Assembly: GCA_002371715.1 (NCBI GenBank)
Contig: DFGF01000165.1
Coordinates: forward strand, 29,590-50,269
Length of the DNA: 20,680 nucleotides
Direction: 5' to 3'
DNA from: Prevotella sp. UBA3757
GTDB taxonomy: Bacteria > Bacteroidota > Bacteroidia > Bacteroidales > Bacteroidaceae
A program made the position numbers and the translations under genes. Within the stretch, counting starts at the first letter, position 1. Every line of letters starts with the position of its first letter. Below are positions 8,619 to 15,865 of the stretch, in pieces. Under the pieces are notes generated by a model. That model was not told where the DNA came from and searched no databases. It saw only the letters and a list, made by a program, of their open reading frames with translations.

Positions 8619-8680
8619 ATTGTCATATTGTAAATCGTAAAATCGCAAATTGTAGAATTATAAATTGTCAAATTGTAAAT
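8619..8680 (+). repeat. Degenerate ~7-bp repeat, unit AAATTGT
   Basis: The pepT-antiporter gap is built of degenerate units close to AAATTGT, with a period of 7-8 bp. The last 19 bases (8662-8680, AAATTGTCAAATTGTAAAT) end 4 nt before the antiporter start and recur exactly, in the same orientation to the gene, just before the fructokinase start (minus strand, 15803-15821). Confidence 0.75.
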
Positions 8681-8684
8681 CAGA

Positions 8685-10946
8685 ATGGCTGAGCTACCTC
8701 CTATGATACAGGACCTGGCGCTGATACTGGTGATGGCCGGTATCGTGACGCTGGTGTTCAAACAGCTGAAGCAGCCGCTGGTGCTGGGCTACATCGTGGC
8801 CGGTTTCCTCGTGTCGCCCCACATGCCCTACACGGCCAGCGTGGCCGACATGGAGAATATCCACCTGTGGGCCGACATCGGCGTGATGTTCCTGCTGTTC
8901 TCGCTGGGTCTCGACTTCTCGTTTAAGAAAATCCTAAAGATGGGTGCCTCGCCCGTCATATCGACGATGACCATCATCTTCTCCATGTCGATGCTGGGCG
9001 TCTGCGTGGGTCACGCCTTCGGGTGGTCGAAGATGGACTGCATCTTCCTGGGCGGCATGCTGGCCATGAGCTCCACGACGATTATCTATAAGGCCTTCGA
9101 CGACCTCGGCCTGCGCCAGCAGCAGTTTGCCAGCCTGGTGATGAGCGTGCTGATACTGGAGGACATACTGGCCATCGTGATGATGGTGATGCTGAGCGCC
9201 ATTGCCTCGGGCAACAATCCTGACAGCGGCCAGATGATCGGGTCCGTCATGAAGATTGGCTTCTTCCTGATACTATGGCTCGTAGTGGGCATCTTTGCCA
9301 TTCCCATATTCCTGCGCTCCGTGCGCCGGTTGGTCAATGCCGAGGTGCTGCTCATCGTGTCGTTAGGGCTGTGCTGCGCCATGGCGGTATTTTCGACCAA
9401 GGTAGGCTTCTCGTCGGCTTTCGGCGCCTTCATCATGGGCAGCATCCTGGCCGAGACGGTGGAAGCCGAGAAGATTGAGAAACTGGTGGAGCCGGTCAAG
9501 AACCTCTTCGGTGCCATCTTCTTCGTATCGGTAGGCATGCTGGTCGACCCGCAGATTCTGGTGGACTATGCCCTGCCCATCATCGCCCTCGTGCTGACCA
9601 TACTTGTCGGCCAGGCCGTTCTGGGTTCCTTCTCGTTCATGCTGGGCGGCGAGAGCCTGAAGTCAGCCATGCGCTGCGGCTTCTCAATGGCCCAGATTGG
9701 TGAGTTCTCGTTTATCATTGCATCGCTGGGCCTCTCGCTGGGCGTCATCAGCGATTTCCTATATCCGGTGGTGGTGGCCGTATCCGTCATAACAACTTTC
9801 CTCACACCTTACATGATACGGCTCGCCACACCGGCTTACAATCTGATTGAGCACAAGCTGCCCACGAAACTTATCAGCACGCTCAACCAGCTGTCCATGA
9901 GCCAGCCGAACTCGCAGAAGCAGAGTCTGTGGAAACGCCTGCTGACGCAGATGGCCATGAACACCATCATCTACGCCATCCTGTCGTCGGCTGCCGTGGC
10001 CACGATGTTCACCTTCGTGCTGCCCATAATGCGCCAGATGTTGCCCGGCTGGCAACTGCACTGGTATGCCAACGCCATCACGGGCGTGCTGACGGTGCTG
10101 CTCATATCGCCCTTCCTGCGCGCCATGGTGATGAAGAAGAACCACTCCGAGGAGTGGCGCGTGCTGTGGGCCGAGAGCAACCGCAACCGTCTGCCCCTGC
10201 TGTTCACCATCCTGGTGCGCGCCATGATTGCCTTGTCCTACATCTTCTATATCTGCCACTATCTGAGCCGTTTCAGCAATGCCGTCATCATCACGCTGGG
10301 CGTCGTCGTACTGGCGCTCATCATCCTGTCGCGCACGGTCAAACGGCGCAGCATCCTGCTGGAGCGCCTGTTTGTCAACAACCTGCGCTCGCGCGACATC
10401 GAGGCTCAGGTGCACGGTCGCAAGCGTCCGCTCTACGAGGGGCGCCTGCTGGACCGCGACATCCACATTGCCGACTTCGACATCCCCACCAACTCCATGT
10501 GGATGGGCAGTACGCTGAAGCAGCTCAACCTGGGCAAGAAGTACGGGGTTCACGTCAGCAGCATCCTGCGCGGCGGTTTCCGACTGAACATTCCCGACGG
10601 CGACTACGTGCTGTTCCCCTGCGACAGGCTGCAGGTGATTGGCAGCGACGAACAGCTGGCTAAGTTCAGCCATGCGCTGAAGACCGACGTGGTGCAGGAA
10701 GACCTGACCGTCGAGAACCGCGAGATGAAGCTGCACCAGGTCATCCTCAGCGCCAACAGCCCGTTTGTGGGCAAGACGCTGGAGGAAAGTGGCATCCGCA
10801 GCTACTACAGCTGCATGGTAGTCGGTTTGGAGGAGGGTAAGGAAAACCTGTCGCCCGTCACGCCGAAGCGCCGTTTCCAGGAGGGAGACATCATCTGGGT
10901 GGTTGGTGAGGAGGAGTCGCTGCAGTCCCTGAAGGCCCAACTATAG
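8685..10946 (+). CDS. CPA2-family cation/proton antiporter (KefB type) with two RCK_C domains
   Basis: This inner-membrane monovalent cation:H+ antiporter has 753 residues. Residues about 5-385 form the Na_H_Exchanger core of roughly 12 membrane segments, including SSTTIIYKAF and an acidic E159-D160 pair in LEDILAIV, where electrogenic CPA2 members carry DD. A second hydrophobic block of about four segments spans about 420-560. The cytoplasmic C-terminus holds two TrkA-C/RCK_C-like domains: about 590-665 (LNLGKKYGVHVSSILRGG, then DRLQVIGS) and about 680-753 (SPFVGKTLEESGI, then GDIIWVVG). No Rossmann NAD-binding RCK_N domain precedes them, unlike E. coli KefB/KefC. The transported ion (K+ or Na+) cannot be told from the sequence. 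The start at 8685 gives a short N-terminus before the first helix; the ATG at 8703 is an alternative. Confidence 0.9.
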   Translation: MAELPPMIQDLALILVMAGIVTLVFKQLKQPLVLGYIVAGFLVSPHMPYTASVADMENIHLWADIGVMFLLFSLGLDFSFKKILKMGASPVISTMTIIFSMSMLGVCVGHAFGWSKMDCIFLGGMLAMSSTTIIYKAFDDLGLRQQQFASLVMSVLILEDILAIVMMVMLSAIASGNNPDSGQMIGSVMKIGFFLILWLVVGIFAIPIFLRSVRRLVNAEVLLIVSLGLCCAMAVFSTKVGFSSAFGAFIMGSILAETVEAEKIEKLVEPVKNLFGAIFFVSVGMLVDPQILVDYALPIIALVLTILVGQAVLGSFSFMLGGESLKSAMRCGFSMAQIGEFSFIIASLGLSLGVISDFLYPVVVAVSVITTFLTPYMIRLATPAYNLIEHKLPTKLISTLNQLSMSQPNSQKQSLWKRLLTQMAMNTIIYAILSSAAVATMFTFVLPIMRQMLPGWQLHWYANAITGVLTVLLISPFLRAMVMKKNHSEEWRVLWAESNRNRLPLLFTILVRAMIALSYIFYICHYLSRFSNAVIITLGVVVLALIILSRTVKRRSILLERLFVNNLRSRDIEAQVHGRKRPLYEGRLLDRDIHIADFDIPTNSMWMGSTLKQLNLGKKYGVHVSSILRGGFRLNIPDGDYVLFPCDRLQVIGSDEQLAKFSHALKTDVVQEDLTVENREMKLHQVILSANSPFVGKTLEESGIRSYYSCMVVGLEEGKENLSPVTPKRRFQEGDIIWVVGEEESLQSLKAQL

Positions 10947-10969
10947 CACGGCCTTTATTTTATATTTTG

Positions 10970-11006
10970 TCAACTGTCAACTCTCAACTGTCAACTCTCA
11001 CAACTT
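10970..11006 (+). repeat. Heptanucleotide tandem repeat, units TCAACTG/TCAACTC
   Basis: Four perfect 7-bp units alternate TCAACTG and TCAACTC (10970-10997), followed by a decaying fifth unit. It lies 24 nt after the antiporter stop codon. The same repeat family occurs inverted and longer at 20481-20550. Confidence 0.9.
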
Positions 11007-11050
11007 GGTACGATTATTAATAAACATATAATTACCATATAATTAATCAT

Positions 11051-11085
11051 AATTAGAAATTAGAAATTAGGAATTAGAAATTATG
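11051..11085 (+). repeat. Heptanucleotide tandem repeat, unit AATTAGA
   Basis: There are five consecutive 7-bp units: AATTAGA, AATTAGA, AATTAGG, AATTAGA and AATTATG. This is the second of three different period-7 arrays in the convergent antiporter/lptD gap. The remainder of that 248-bp gap shows no gene and no convincing terminator. Confidence 0.88.
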
Positions 11086-11110
11086 ATTACCTTGTGGCGG
11101 TAGCAAATTC

Positions 11111-11180
11111 TTCATTCTTCATCTTTCATTTTTTCATCTTAATTTTTCATTTTTCATCTTTCATTTTTCATTTATCATTT
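11111..11180 (+). repeat. Heptanucleotide degenerate repeat, unit TTCATTT/TTCATCT
   Basis: About ten units, close to TTCATTT or TTCATCT, fill 70 bp with a mostly 7-bp period and occasional 1-bp slips. The array ends 14 nt before the lptD stop codon. Confidence 0.85.
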
Positions 11181-11194
11181 AGGGTTCCGCCCGC

Positions 11195-14113
11195 CTAATA
11201 CCACCTGACGGCGTTATTATAGCTGGAGCGCTTGTCGTACTTCAGTGCGTCGGTCAGCGTGGCGGCATTACAGCGGAACGAGAAATTGTAGCTGGTGTAA
11301 GGCGCCAGCACCACGGAGCACGACATGTTGAAGCAGTGCAGGTCGCGGCTCAGCGATGCGGTGGTCATGGAAATCTTGTGCTCCTCGAAGTCGTAGCCCG
11401 ACGAGAAGGTGATGTTCCAGCCTTCAGACAGTCGGACGCTGCCGGCAAAGTTCAGGTTCTGCGTAAACTTATAGGGATAGCGCATCGTCTCGTAATTGAA
11501 CGTGCCGCTGGTGTTCTCGCGCATGGTGATCCCATATCCGATGGTCAGAGACCAGGGTATCGAGAACTTCATGTATCCGTCAGCGTCCGTTTCGGCCATG
11601 CTGCTCTCGCCGTCCCTGGCGTGCTTGGCAGCCTCCATTTCCGGGTCGATGTTCGTGTCTACGCCGGTGTCATACTCCTTCTTCGCGCCACGGTCGTCGT
11701 CCTTCTTCTTGTCGTCGTCACGCTTCTGGCCGGTTATCCATTTAAAGAAGTCAATGACCTTCTTGTTGTCCAGGGTGTACGAGAGGTTTTTTGACATGCC
11801 CTGGAAACGGCCGAAGCGGCCCTTGCTGTACTCCGTACGCGTGCCGACATAGGGGCGGGCACCTACGGAGTCGGCCTCGTAGGCATAGGTGGCAAAACGC
11901 GCGTTGAGGTTGAACGTGGTATTCTTGCCGAACTTCAGTCGGATGTTGGTATTCAGGTCGCTCCACGGACGTTCCTTGGCTGCGATGTCGTACGACATGT
12001 TGGCACTCAGTTCGTCTATCAGGCTCACCTTCACCAGCGAGTCCTCCTTGTTGCGCCACTTCATCTCGACATTGTTCGAGATGGACATGTTGATGCTACC
12101 GCTCATGTTCTTGCTGGGCGGCGAGAACATCGAACCCGTATAGGGCGAGTACTCCACGAGCGAGACGTTGCCGTCGGCGTCCGTCTTCAGATACGTGTCG
12201 TAGTAGCCGTAGCGCGACGAGCCGAAGCTGGGCGTATAGGTAAACGATACGGTGGGCGTCAGCACGTGGCGTATCTGGTCAATGCGGTTGCCGAAAATCT
12301 TGCGGTTCGGGATGTAGAATCCGTAGAGCTTCGTCGTGGCCGACAGGCTGGTGTTCCAGTCGTACATGTTGTAGAAGCCCGTCAGCGTGTCGACGACCTC
12401 CTTCTGAGCCACTTCGTCCCACGAGCGCTTGTACTTCTGCGTCAGCATCTTGTCGTTGAAGTTGAAGGCCGCAGTGAGGTTGATGTATTTCAGCACGTTG
12501 AACGAGAAGTCGGTCTTGATGGCGTGGCTGAATCCGTTTTTCCAATCCTTGGTCAGGCTCGACTTAAACAGTTTGTCCTCCTGCGTGGTGATGCGGTTCT
12601 CGAGGTGTCCGGTATAGGTGAAGGAAATCTTCTCGTACCAGCGCTCCTCGCCTACGGCCTTCTTGCGCTTGAAGGGGAAGCGCTTCGACATTGAGATGGT
12701 GATGTTTGGCAGCAGCAGCGTCACCGACGAGTCGCGCATGTTCTGCTGGGCATTGACGTCGGTCGAGAGGCTCAGTCCGATGTTGCTGAACGTGAAGCCC
12801 ATCGAGACGGACGACGTGCGCGTGGTCTGCGTGCGGGCCTGCGGATTATACATCGACGTCAGGTTGTTCTGCTCGAAACTGCTCGAGGCGTAGTTGACGC
12901 TGGCCCGCAGCGTGCGGTAGGGCACGGCCTTGGCATCCTGAGTGTGGTTCCACTGCAGCTTGAAACTGGTGGACTTCGTATAGTCAGGCATATTCTTCTC
13001 GCCCTCAATCGTCGTCTGGTAGTCAAAGAGGAACGAGCCGCTGTAGCGGTAGCGCTTGCGGTAGTTCGACGCAGCCTTGAAGCCCCACGAGCCCTTGGTG
13101 AATATCTCGCCCAGCAGTTTCAGGTCCATCTTGTCGCTGATAGCGAAGTAGTAGCCGCCGTCGCGCAAGTAGAAGCCGCGCGAGGTCTCGTCGCCGTAGG
13201 TGGGCATGATGAAGCCACTGGAGTAGCTCTTAGTGAAGGGAAAGAAACCGTAGGGCACGGCAAACGGCAGCGGCACGTCGGCCACGACCAGATAGGTCGG
13301 TCCAAACACCACATCCTTGCCGGGGCGCACCTTGGCACGCGACATGGCAAAGTAGAAGTCCGGGTGCGGCTGGTCGCACGTCGTGTAGCGTCCGTGGTAG
13401 AGAAACATATCGCCGTTGGCGCCGCGCTTTGAAATCTCGGAGGTCATGAAGCCGTCGTCCTGCTGCGTATAGGCATTCTGGATGAGCCCCTTCTTGGTCT
13501 TGAAGTTAAAGGCCATGGTGTCGGTCTCGTAGGTGTCGTTGCCCATCTTGAAGATAGGCGTACCGTATTTCTGGCCCGTCGTGTCGCGCGAACCGGTGGC
13601 ATGCACCAGGCTGGAGTCCATCGACATGTATATCTGGTCACTCTCCAGGTCCATGTTCTCGTACTGCACGTGCGACTTACCGTAGAGGTGGGCCAGCCCC
13701 GTAGCAGCCTCGTAGGTCATCGAGTCCTCGGCCGAGTAGACCACGGGAGCATCGATGCCGTTCTTGCGCTGGCGGTTGATGGAGTCGGCCCGAAGCGAAT
13801 CGTCTATCTGCTTGTTATGGTGCCAGATGGCCAGCTGTAGCGAGTCCATGCCCGCCGTGTCGGGGAGTAGCGCGGAGTCCAGTGCTGCTGTGTCGGGGCG
13901 TAGCGCGGAGGCCACGGACACCGAGTCGGACTTCAGGCGTCGCAACACGGAGTCCAGGGCTGCCGTGTCGCGTCGCTGCTTATCGACGGCAACGGTATCA
14001 GCAACGGCCGAATCCTGCATCTTGCCCGACATGGCAAGTCGCAGGTGCGGAACCTCTGCCATGACGAAAATCATGACAAAAAGCAGCAGAAATATGAGCG
14101 TTTTTCTTCTCAC
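11195..14113 (-). CDS. lptD: LPS-assembly outer-membrane protein LptD (Bacteroidota type)
   Basis: This is the outer-membrane beta-barrel that inserts lipopolysaccharide into the outer leaflet. The 972 residues comprise a hydrophobic signal sequence (about 1-20), a low-complexity Asp/Thr/Ala/Ser segment with repeated DTAALDS-like units (about 38-95), an OstA/LptA-like periplasmic domain (about 105-290), and a long series of amphipathic, aromatic-rich strands to the end. The last residue is Tyr (AVRWY), as expected for a BAM-recognised barrel. A charged insert rich in Asp/Lys around residues 800-850 is probably an extracellular loop. The start taken here is GTG at 14113, because it keeps the signal sequence; ATG codons further in would destroy it. 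A perfect -7 box ends only 5 nt before this GTG, so the mRNA would be nearly leaderless. The gene converges on the antiporter. Confidence 0.88.
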   Translation of the reverse strand: MRRKTLIFLLLFVMIFVMAEVPHLRLAMSGKMQDSAVADTVAVDKQRRDTAALDSVLRRLKSDSVSVASALRPDTAALDSALLPDTAGMDSLQLAIWHHNKQIDDSLRADSINRQRKNGIDAPVVYSAEDSMTYEAATGLAHLYGKSHVQYENMDLESDQIYMSMDSSLVHATGSRDTTGQKYGTPIFKMGNDTYETDTMAFNFKTKKGLIQNAYTQQDDGFMTSEISKRGANGDMFLYHGRYTTCDQPHPDFYFAMSRAKVRPGKDVVFGPTYLVVADVPLPFAVPYGFFPFTKSYSSGFIMPTYGDETSRGFYLRDGGYYFAISDKMDLKLLGEIFTKGSWGFKAASNYRKRYRYSGSFLFDYQTTIEGEKNMPDYTKSTSFKLQWNHTQDAKAVPYRTLRASVNYASSSFEQNNLTSMYNPQARTQTTRTSSVSMGFTFSNIGLSLSTDVNAQQNMRDSSVTLLLPNITISMSKRFPFKRKKAVGEERWYEKISFTYTGHLENRITTQEDKLFKSSLTKDWKNGFSHAIKTDFSFNVLKYINLTAAFNFNDKMLTQKYKRSWDEVAQKEVVDTLTGFYNMYDWNTSLSATTKLYGFYIPNRKIFGNRIDQIRHVLTPTVSFTYTPSFGSSRYGYYDTYLKTDADGNVSLVEYSPYTGSMFSPPSKNMSGSINMSISNNVEMKWRNKEDSLVKVSLIDELSANMSYDIAAKERPWSDLNTNIRLKFGKNTTFNLNARFATYAYEADSVGARPYVGTRTEYSKGRFGRFQGMSKNLSYTLDNKKVIDFFKWITGQKRDDDKKKDDDRGAKKEYDTGVDTNIDPEMEAAKHARDGESSMAETDADGYMKFSIPWSLTIGYGITMRENTSGTFNYETMRYPYKFTQNLNFAGSVRLSEGWNITFSSGYDFEEHKISMTTASLSRDLHCFNMSCSVVLAPYTSYNFSFRCNAATLTDALKYDKRSSYNNAVRWY

Positions 14114-14118
14114 GGCTG

Positions 14119-14126
14119 CAAAAGTA
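14119..14126 (-). promoter_or_regulatory. -7 promoter box at the lptD start
   Basis: The minus strand reads TACTTTTG, fitting TAnnTTTG. It ends 5 nt upstream of the GTG start used for lptD, implying transcription from at or next to the start codon. No good -33 TTTG is seen at the usual spacing. Confidence 0.5.
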
Positions 14127-14197
14127 CAAAATAATTGGGAATTTCGCAGTACTTACTCCCGAATTTAACGTAAATTATTACGATACTCAGCCCAAAC

Positions 14198-14214
14198 GAC
14201 GGCGGTATGCCGTC
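14198..14214 (-). terminator. Hairpin downstream of the HD-domain gene
   Basis: GACGGC and GCCGTC pair perfectly (6 bp) around a 5-nt loop, about 20 nt after the stop codon of the HD gene. On the minus strand the hairpin is followed by a short T stretch (GTTTGGG). It is a plausible but weak intrinsic terminator that would separate the HD gene from lptD. Confidence 0.45.
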
Positions 14215-14232
14215 TCCGGCTGTTTGCAACGG

Positions 14233-14727
14233 TCACTCAAACCGGCGCGACCAGTCCAAAAACTTCTCGACGCCCTCACGCCCGAACTTCTCCAGCGACT
14301 GGGCCGCTTCCCGGACGCTACGCACGTGGTCGGGCCGCGACTTCGAGTAGAACTTGTCGGCATAGCACACCACCTGCTCCTCCAGCGTCTCCGGCTCGTA
14401 GCCCGGCAACCCCGTACCCGTATGCCGCTCGGCCACGCGGGCGTGCTGTGGGAATCCCTCGTCACGCAGTATCTTGGCACCAAGGGGTCCGTGCTTGATG
14501 TAGGGTTCGGTGCCGTGACACAGGATTGACGGCGCATCACAGAACCTGATGCCAATGTCGTGCAGCATGGCGCCCTCCTCCAGGAACTGCTCGTTGAGCT
14601 GTAGCTCCGGGTGCCGACGTGCTATCAGCAGGCAGCGGTCGGCCACCTGCCGGCTATGCTTCAACAGGAGTCGGCGCAGCGCGTCGTCCTCGGGATAGTA
14701 CTTATTTATAATAGATGTATAGTCCAT
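14233..14727 (-). CDS. HD-domain metal-dependent phosphohydrolase
   Basis: This small cytoplasmic HD-superfamily protein (164 aa with the start chosen here) has its metal-binding residues visible: H24 in the first helix, the H56-D57 doublet in MLHDIG, later histidines in the HGPLG and ERHTG segments, and an aspartate in YADKFYSK. Such HD-domain proteins hydrolyse phosphate esters of nucleotides or related compounds; the substrate is not known. The frame stays open up to 14778, but the start is placed at 14727 (MDYTSIINKYY), because a well-formed promoter lies at 14759-14789 and its transcript would begin downstream of the earlier start. A hairpin follows the stop codon. Confidence 0.85.
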   Translation of the reverse strand: MDYTSIINKYYPEDDALRRLLLKHSRQVADRCLLIARRHPELQLNEQFLEEGAMLHDIGIRFCDAPSILCHGTEPYIKHGPLGAKILRDEGFPQHARVAERHTGTGLPGYEPETLEEQVVCYADKFYSKSRPDHVRSVREAAQSLEKFGREGVEKFLDWSRRFE

Positions 14728-14758
14728 ATCGTTGCTATATAATTCTGTATTCCAGCTG

Positions 14759-14789
14759 CAAAAGTACAAAAAAGCCACGGAAAGGCAAA
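14759..14789 (-). promoter_or_regulatory. Bacteroidota promoter for the HD-domain gene
   Basis: On the minus strand, TTTG (14786-14789) and TACTTTTG (14759-14766) are separated by 19 nt, an excellent match to the -33/-7 consensus used by the Bacteroidota primary sigma factor. It predicts a leader of about 25 nt to the ATG at 14727 and decides the start of that gene. Confidence 0.75.
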
Positions 14790-14830
14790 ATAATCTTTGC
14801 CCTTTTTAATATACCCAATATCACAAAATA

Positions 14831-14884
14831 ATTACACGGATTAACATCCTGCTGACAGTCAGCAAAAGGAAGAATCCGTGTAAT
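14831..14884 (-). terminator. Large nested inverted repeat after the fructan operon
   Basis: Perfect 12-bp arms, ATTACACGGATT (14831-14842) and AATCCGTGTAAT (14873-14884), enclose a second perfect palindrome, TGCTGAC-A-GTCAGCA (14850-14864). The element starts 24 nt after the fructokinase stop codon. On the minus strand it is followed by TATTTTG. Overlapping its right arm is a period-9 series of ATCCGT-containing units (14874 to about 14900). It may act as the operon terminator, or be a dispersed palindromic repeat. Confidence 0.65.
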
Positions 14885-14908
14885 CCGTTAGATCCGTTGT
14901 TGGTTGAG

Positions 14909-15793
14909 TTACTTCACCTTGGCCGTGAGGCTTTCGGGATAGTGCGGCATGGCACCGTTCTGCGTGCAGACGTAGGCCGATACCTCGACGGCTATGCGGT
15001 GCGCCTCCTCCATGGACTTACCGTTCAGGATGGCAGCGCAGAAGGACCCCGTAAACGAGTCACCGGCACCGACGGTGTCGGCGACTTGCACTTTCGGTGT
15101 CTCCTGGAACGATGTCAGCCCCGGGGCGAACACGTAAGAGCCGTTGGTGCCGCAGGTCAGCACCAGCATCTTCAGATTATAATCGGCCAGGATTTTCTCG
15201 CAGATGCCGCGCATGTCGAGGTCTTCGTAACCGTACATGCGCTTGATGACCACCAGCTCCTCGTCGTTAATCTTCAGAATGTTGCAACGCTTCAACGACT
15301 CCTCAATGACATCCTTGGTATAGAACTGCTGGCGCAGATTGATGTCGAAAATCTTCAGGCAGTCCTCAGGCGTGTCGTCCAGAAACTGACGGATGGTAGC
15401 CCACGACACCACGTTGCGCTGGGCCAGCGAGCCGAAGCAGACGGCCCGGCAGTTGCGGGCCACCTCGGCAATCTCGGCCGTATAGGGGATGTTGTCCCAC
15501 GCCACATTCTCCTTGATCTCGTAGGCAGGGATGCCATCGCCGGAGAGCGTCACCTGAACGGTGCCAGTAGGATATTTTACACGGGGCATGAGGTAATTGA
15601 GGTTGTGCTCCTTCAGCGCCTCAATAGTCTCCTCGGCCAGTGCGTCCTCACCGAGTGCGCTGACAGCCAGCGTCTCAAGCCCGAACTGGCCTGCATGGTA
15701 TGCGAAATTGGCTGGTGCGCCACCTAACTTTTTTCCTTCGGGCAGTACGTCCCACAGGGCCTCTCCGAGGCCAACAACATATTTTTTCTCCAT
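14909..15793 (-). CDS. PfkB-family sugar kinase, probable fructokinase
   Basis: This cytoplasmic kinase would phosphorylate imported fructose. The 294 residues fit the ribokinase/PfkB family: an N-terminal sugar-binding signature GGAPANF at 24-30, and the C-terminal signature DTVGAGDSFTG with anion-hole GAGD at 242-245, where D245 is the catalytic base. Its place after a GH32 hydrolase and a sugar importer matches the B. thetaiotaomicron order BT1759-BT1758-BT1757 (GH32, fructose importer, fructokinase), which supports fructose as substrate. It begins 72 nt after the transporter gene. That gap contains the AAATTGT repeat shared with the antiporter leader, and no separate promoter was found, so it is likely part of the operon. 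The operon ends in the nested inverted repeat downstream. Confidence 0.92.
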   Translation of the reverse strand: MEKKYVVGLGEALWDVLPEGKKLGGAPANFAYHAGQFGLETLAVSALGEDALAEETIEALKEHNLNYLMPRVKYPTGTVQVTLSGDGIPAYEIKENVAWDNIPYTAEIAEVARNCRAVCFGSLAQRNVVSWATIRQFLDDTPEDCLKIFDINLRQQFYTKDVIEESLKRCNILKINDEELVVIKRMYGYEDLDMRGICEKILADYNLKMLVLTCGTNGSYVFAPGLTSFQETPKVQVADTVGAGDSFTGSFCAAILNGKSMEEAHRIAVEVSAYVCTQNGAMPHYPESLTAKVK

Positions 15794-15802
15794 ATTTATT
15801 AT

Positions 15803-15827
15803 ATTTACAATTTGACAATTTACAATT
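15803..15827 (-). repeat. AAATTGT-type repeat in the fructokinase leader
   Basis: Read on the minus strand, 15821-15803 is AAATTGTCAAATTGTAAAT, identical over 19 bp to 8662-8680. It ends 9 nt before the fructokinase start codon. Period-7 units extend it upstream to 15827. Confidence 0.8.
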
Positions 15828-15865
15828 GATGTTCCTATTTATTCTATTTTCCAATTTTGTGTCAG

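Noticed and set aside
9759..10940. A 393-codon minus-strand frame opposite the antiporter 3' half
   Set aside because: Composition (His, Gln, Val, Asp) and the absence of motifs mark it as a shadow; the RCK_C domains on the + strand are real.
14728..14778. The longer N-terminus for the HD-domain protein
   Set aside because: The extra 17 codons overlap the promoter with its -7 box at 14759-14766 and would not be transcribed in full.
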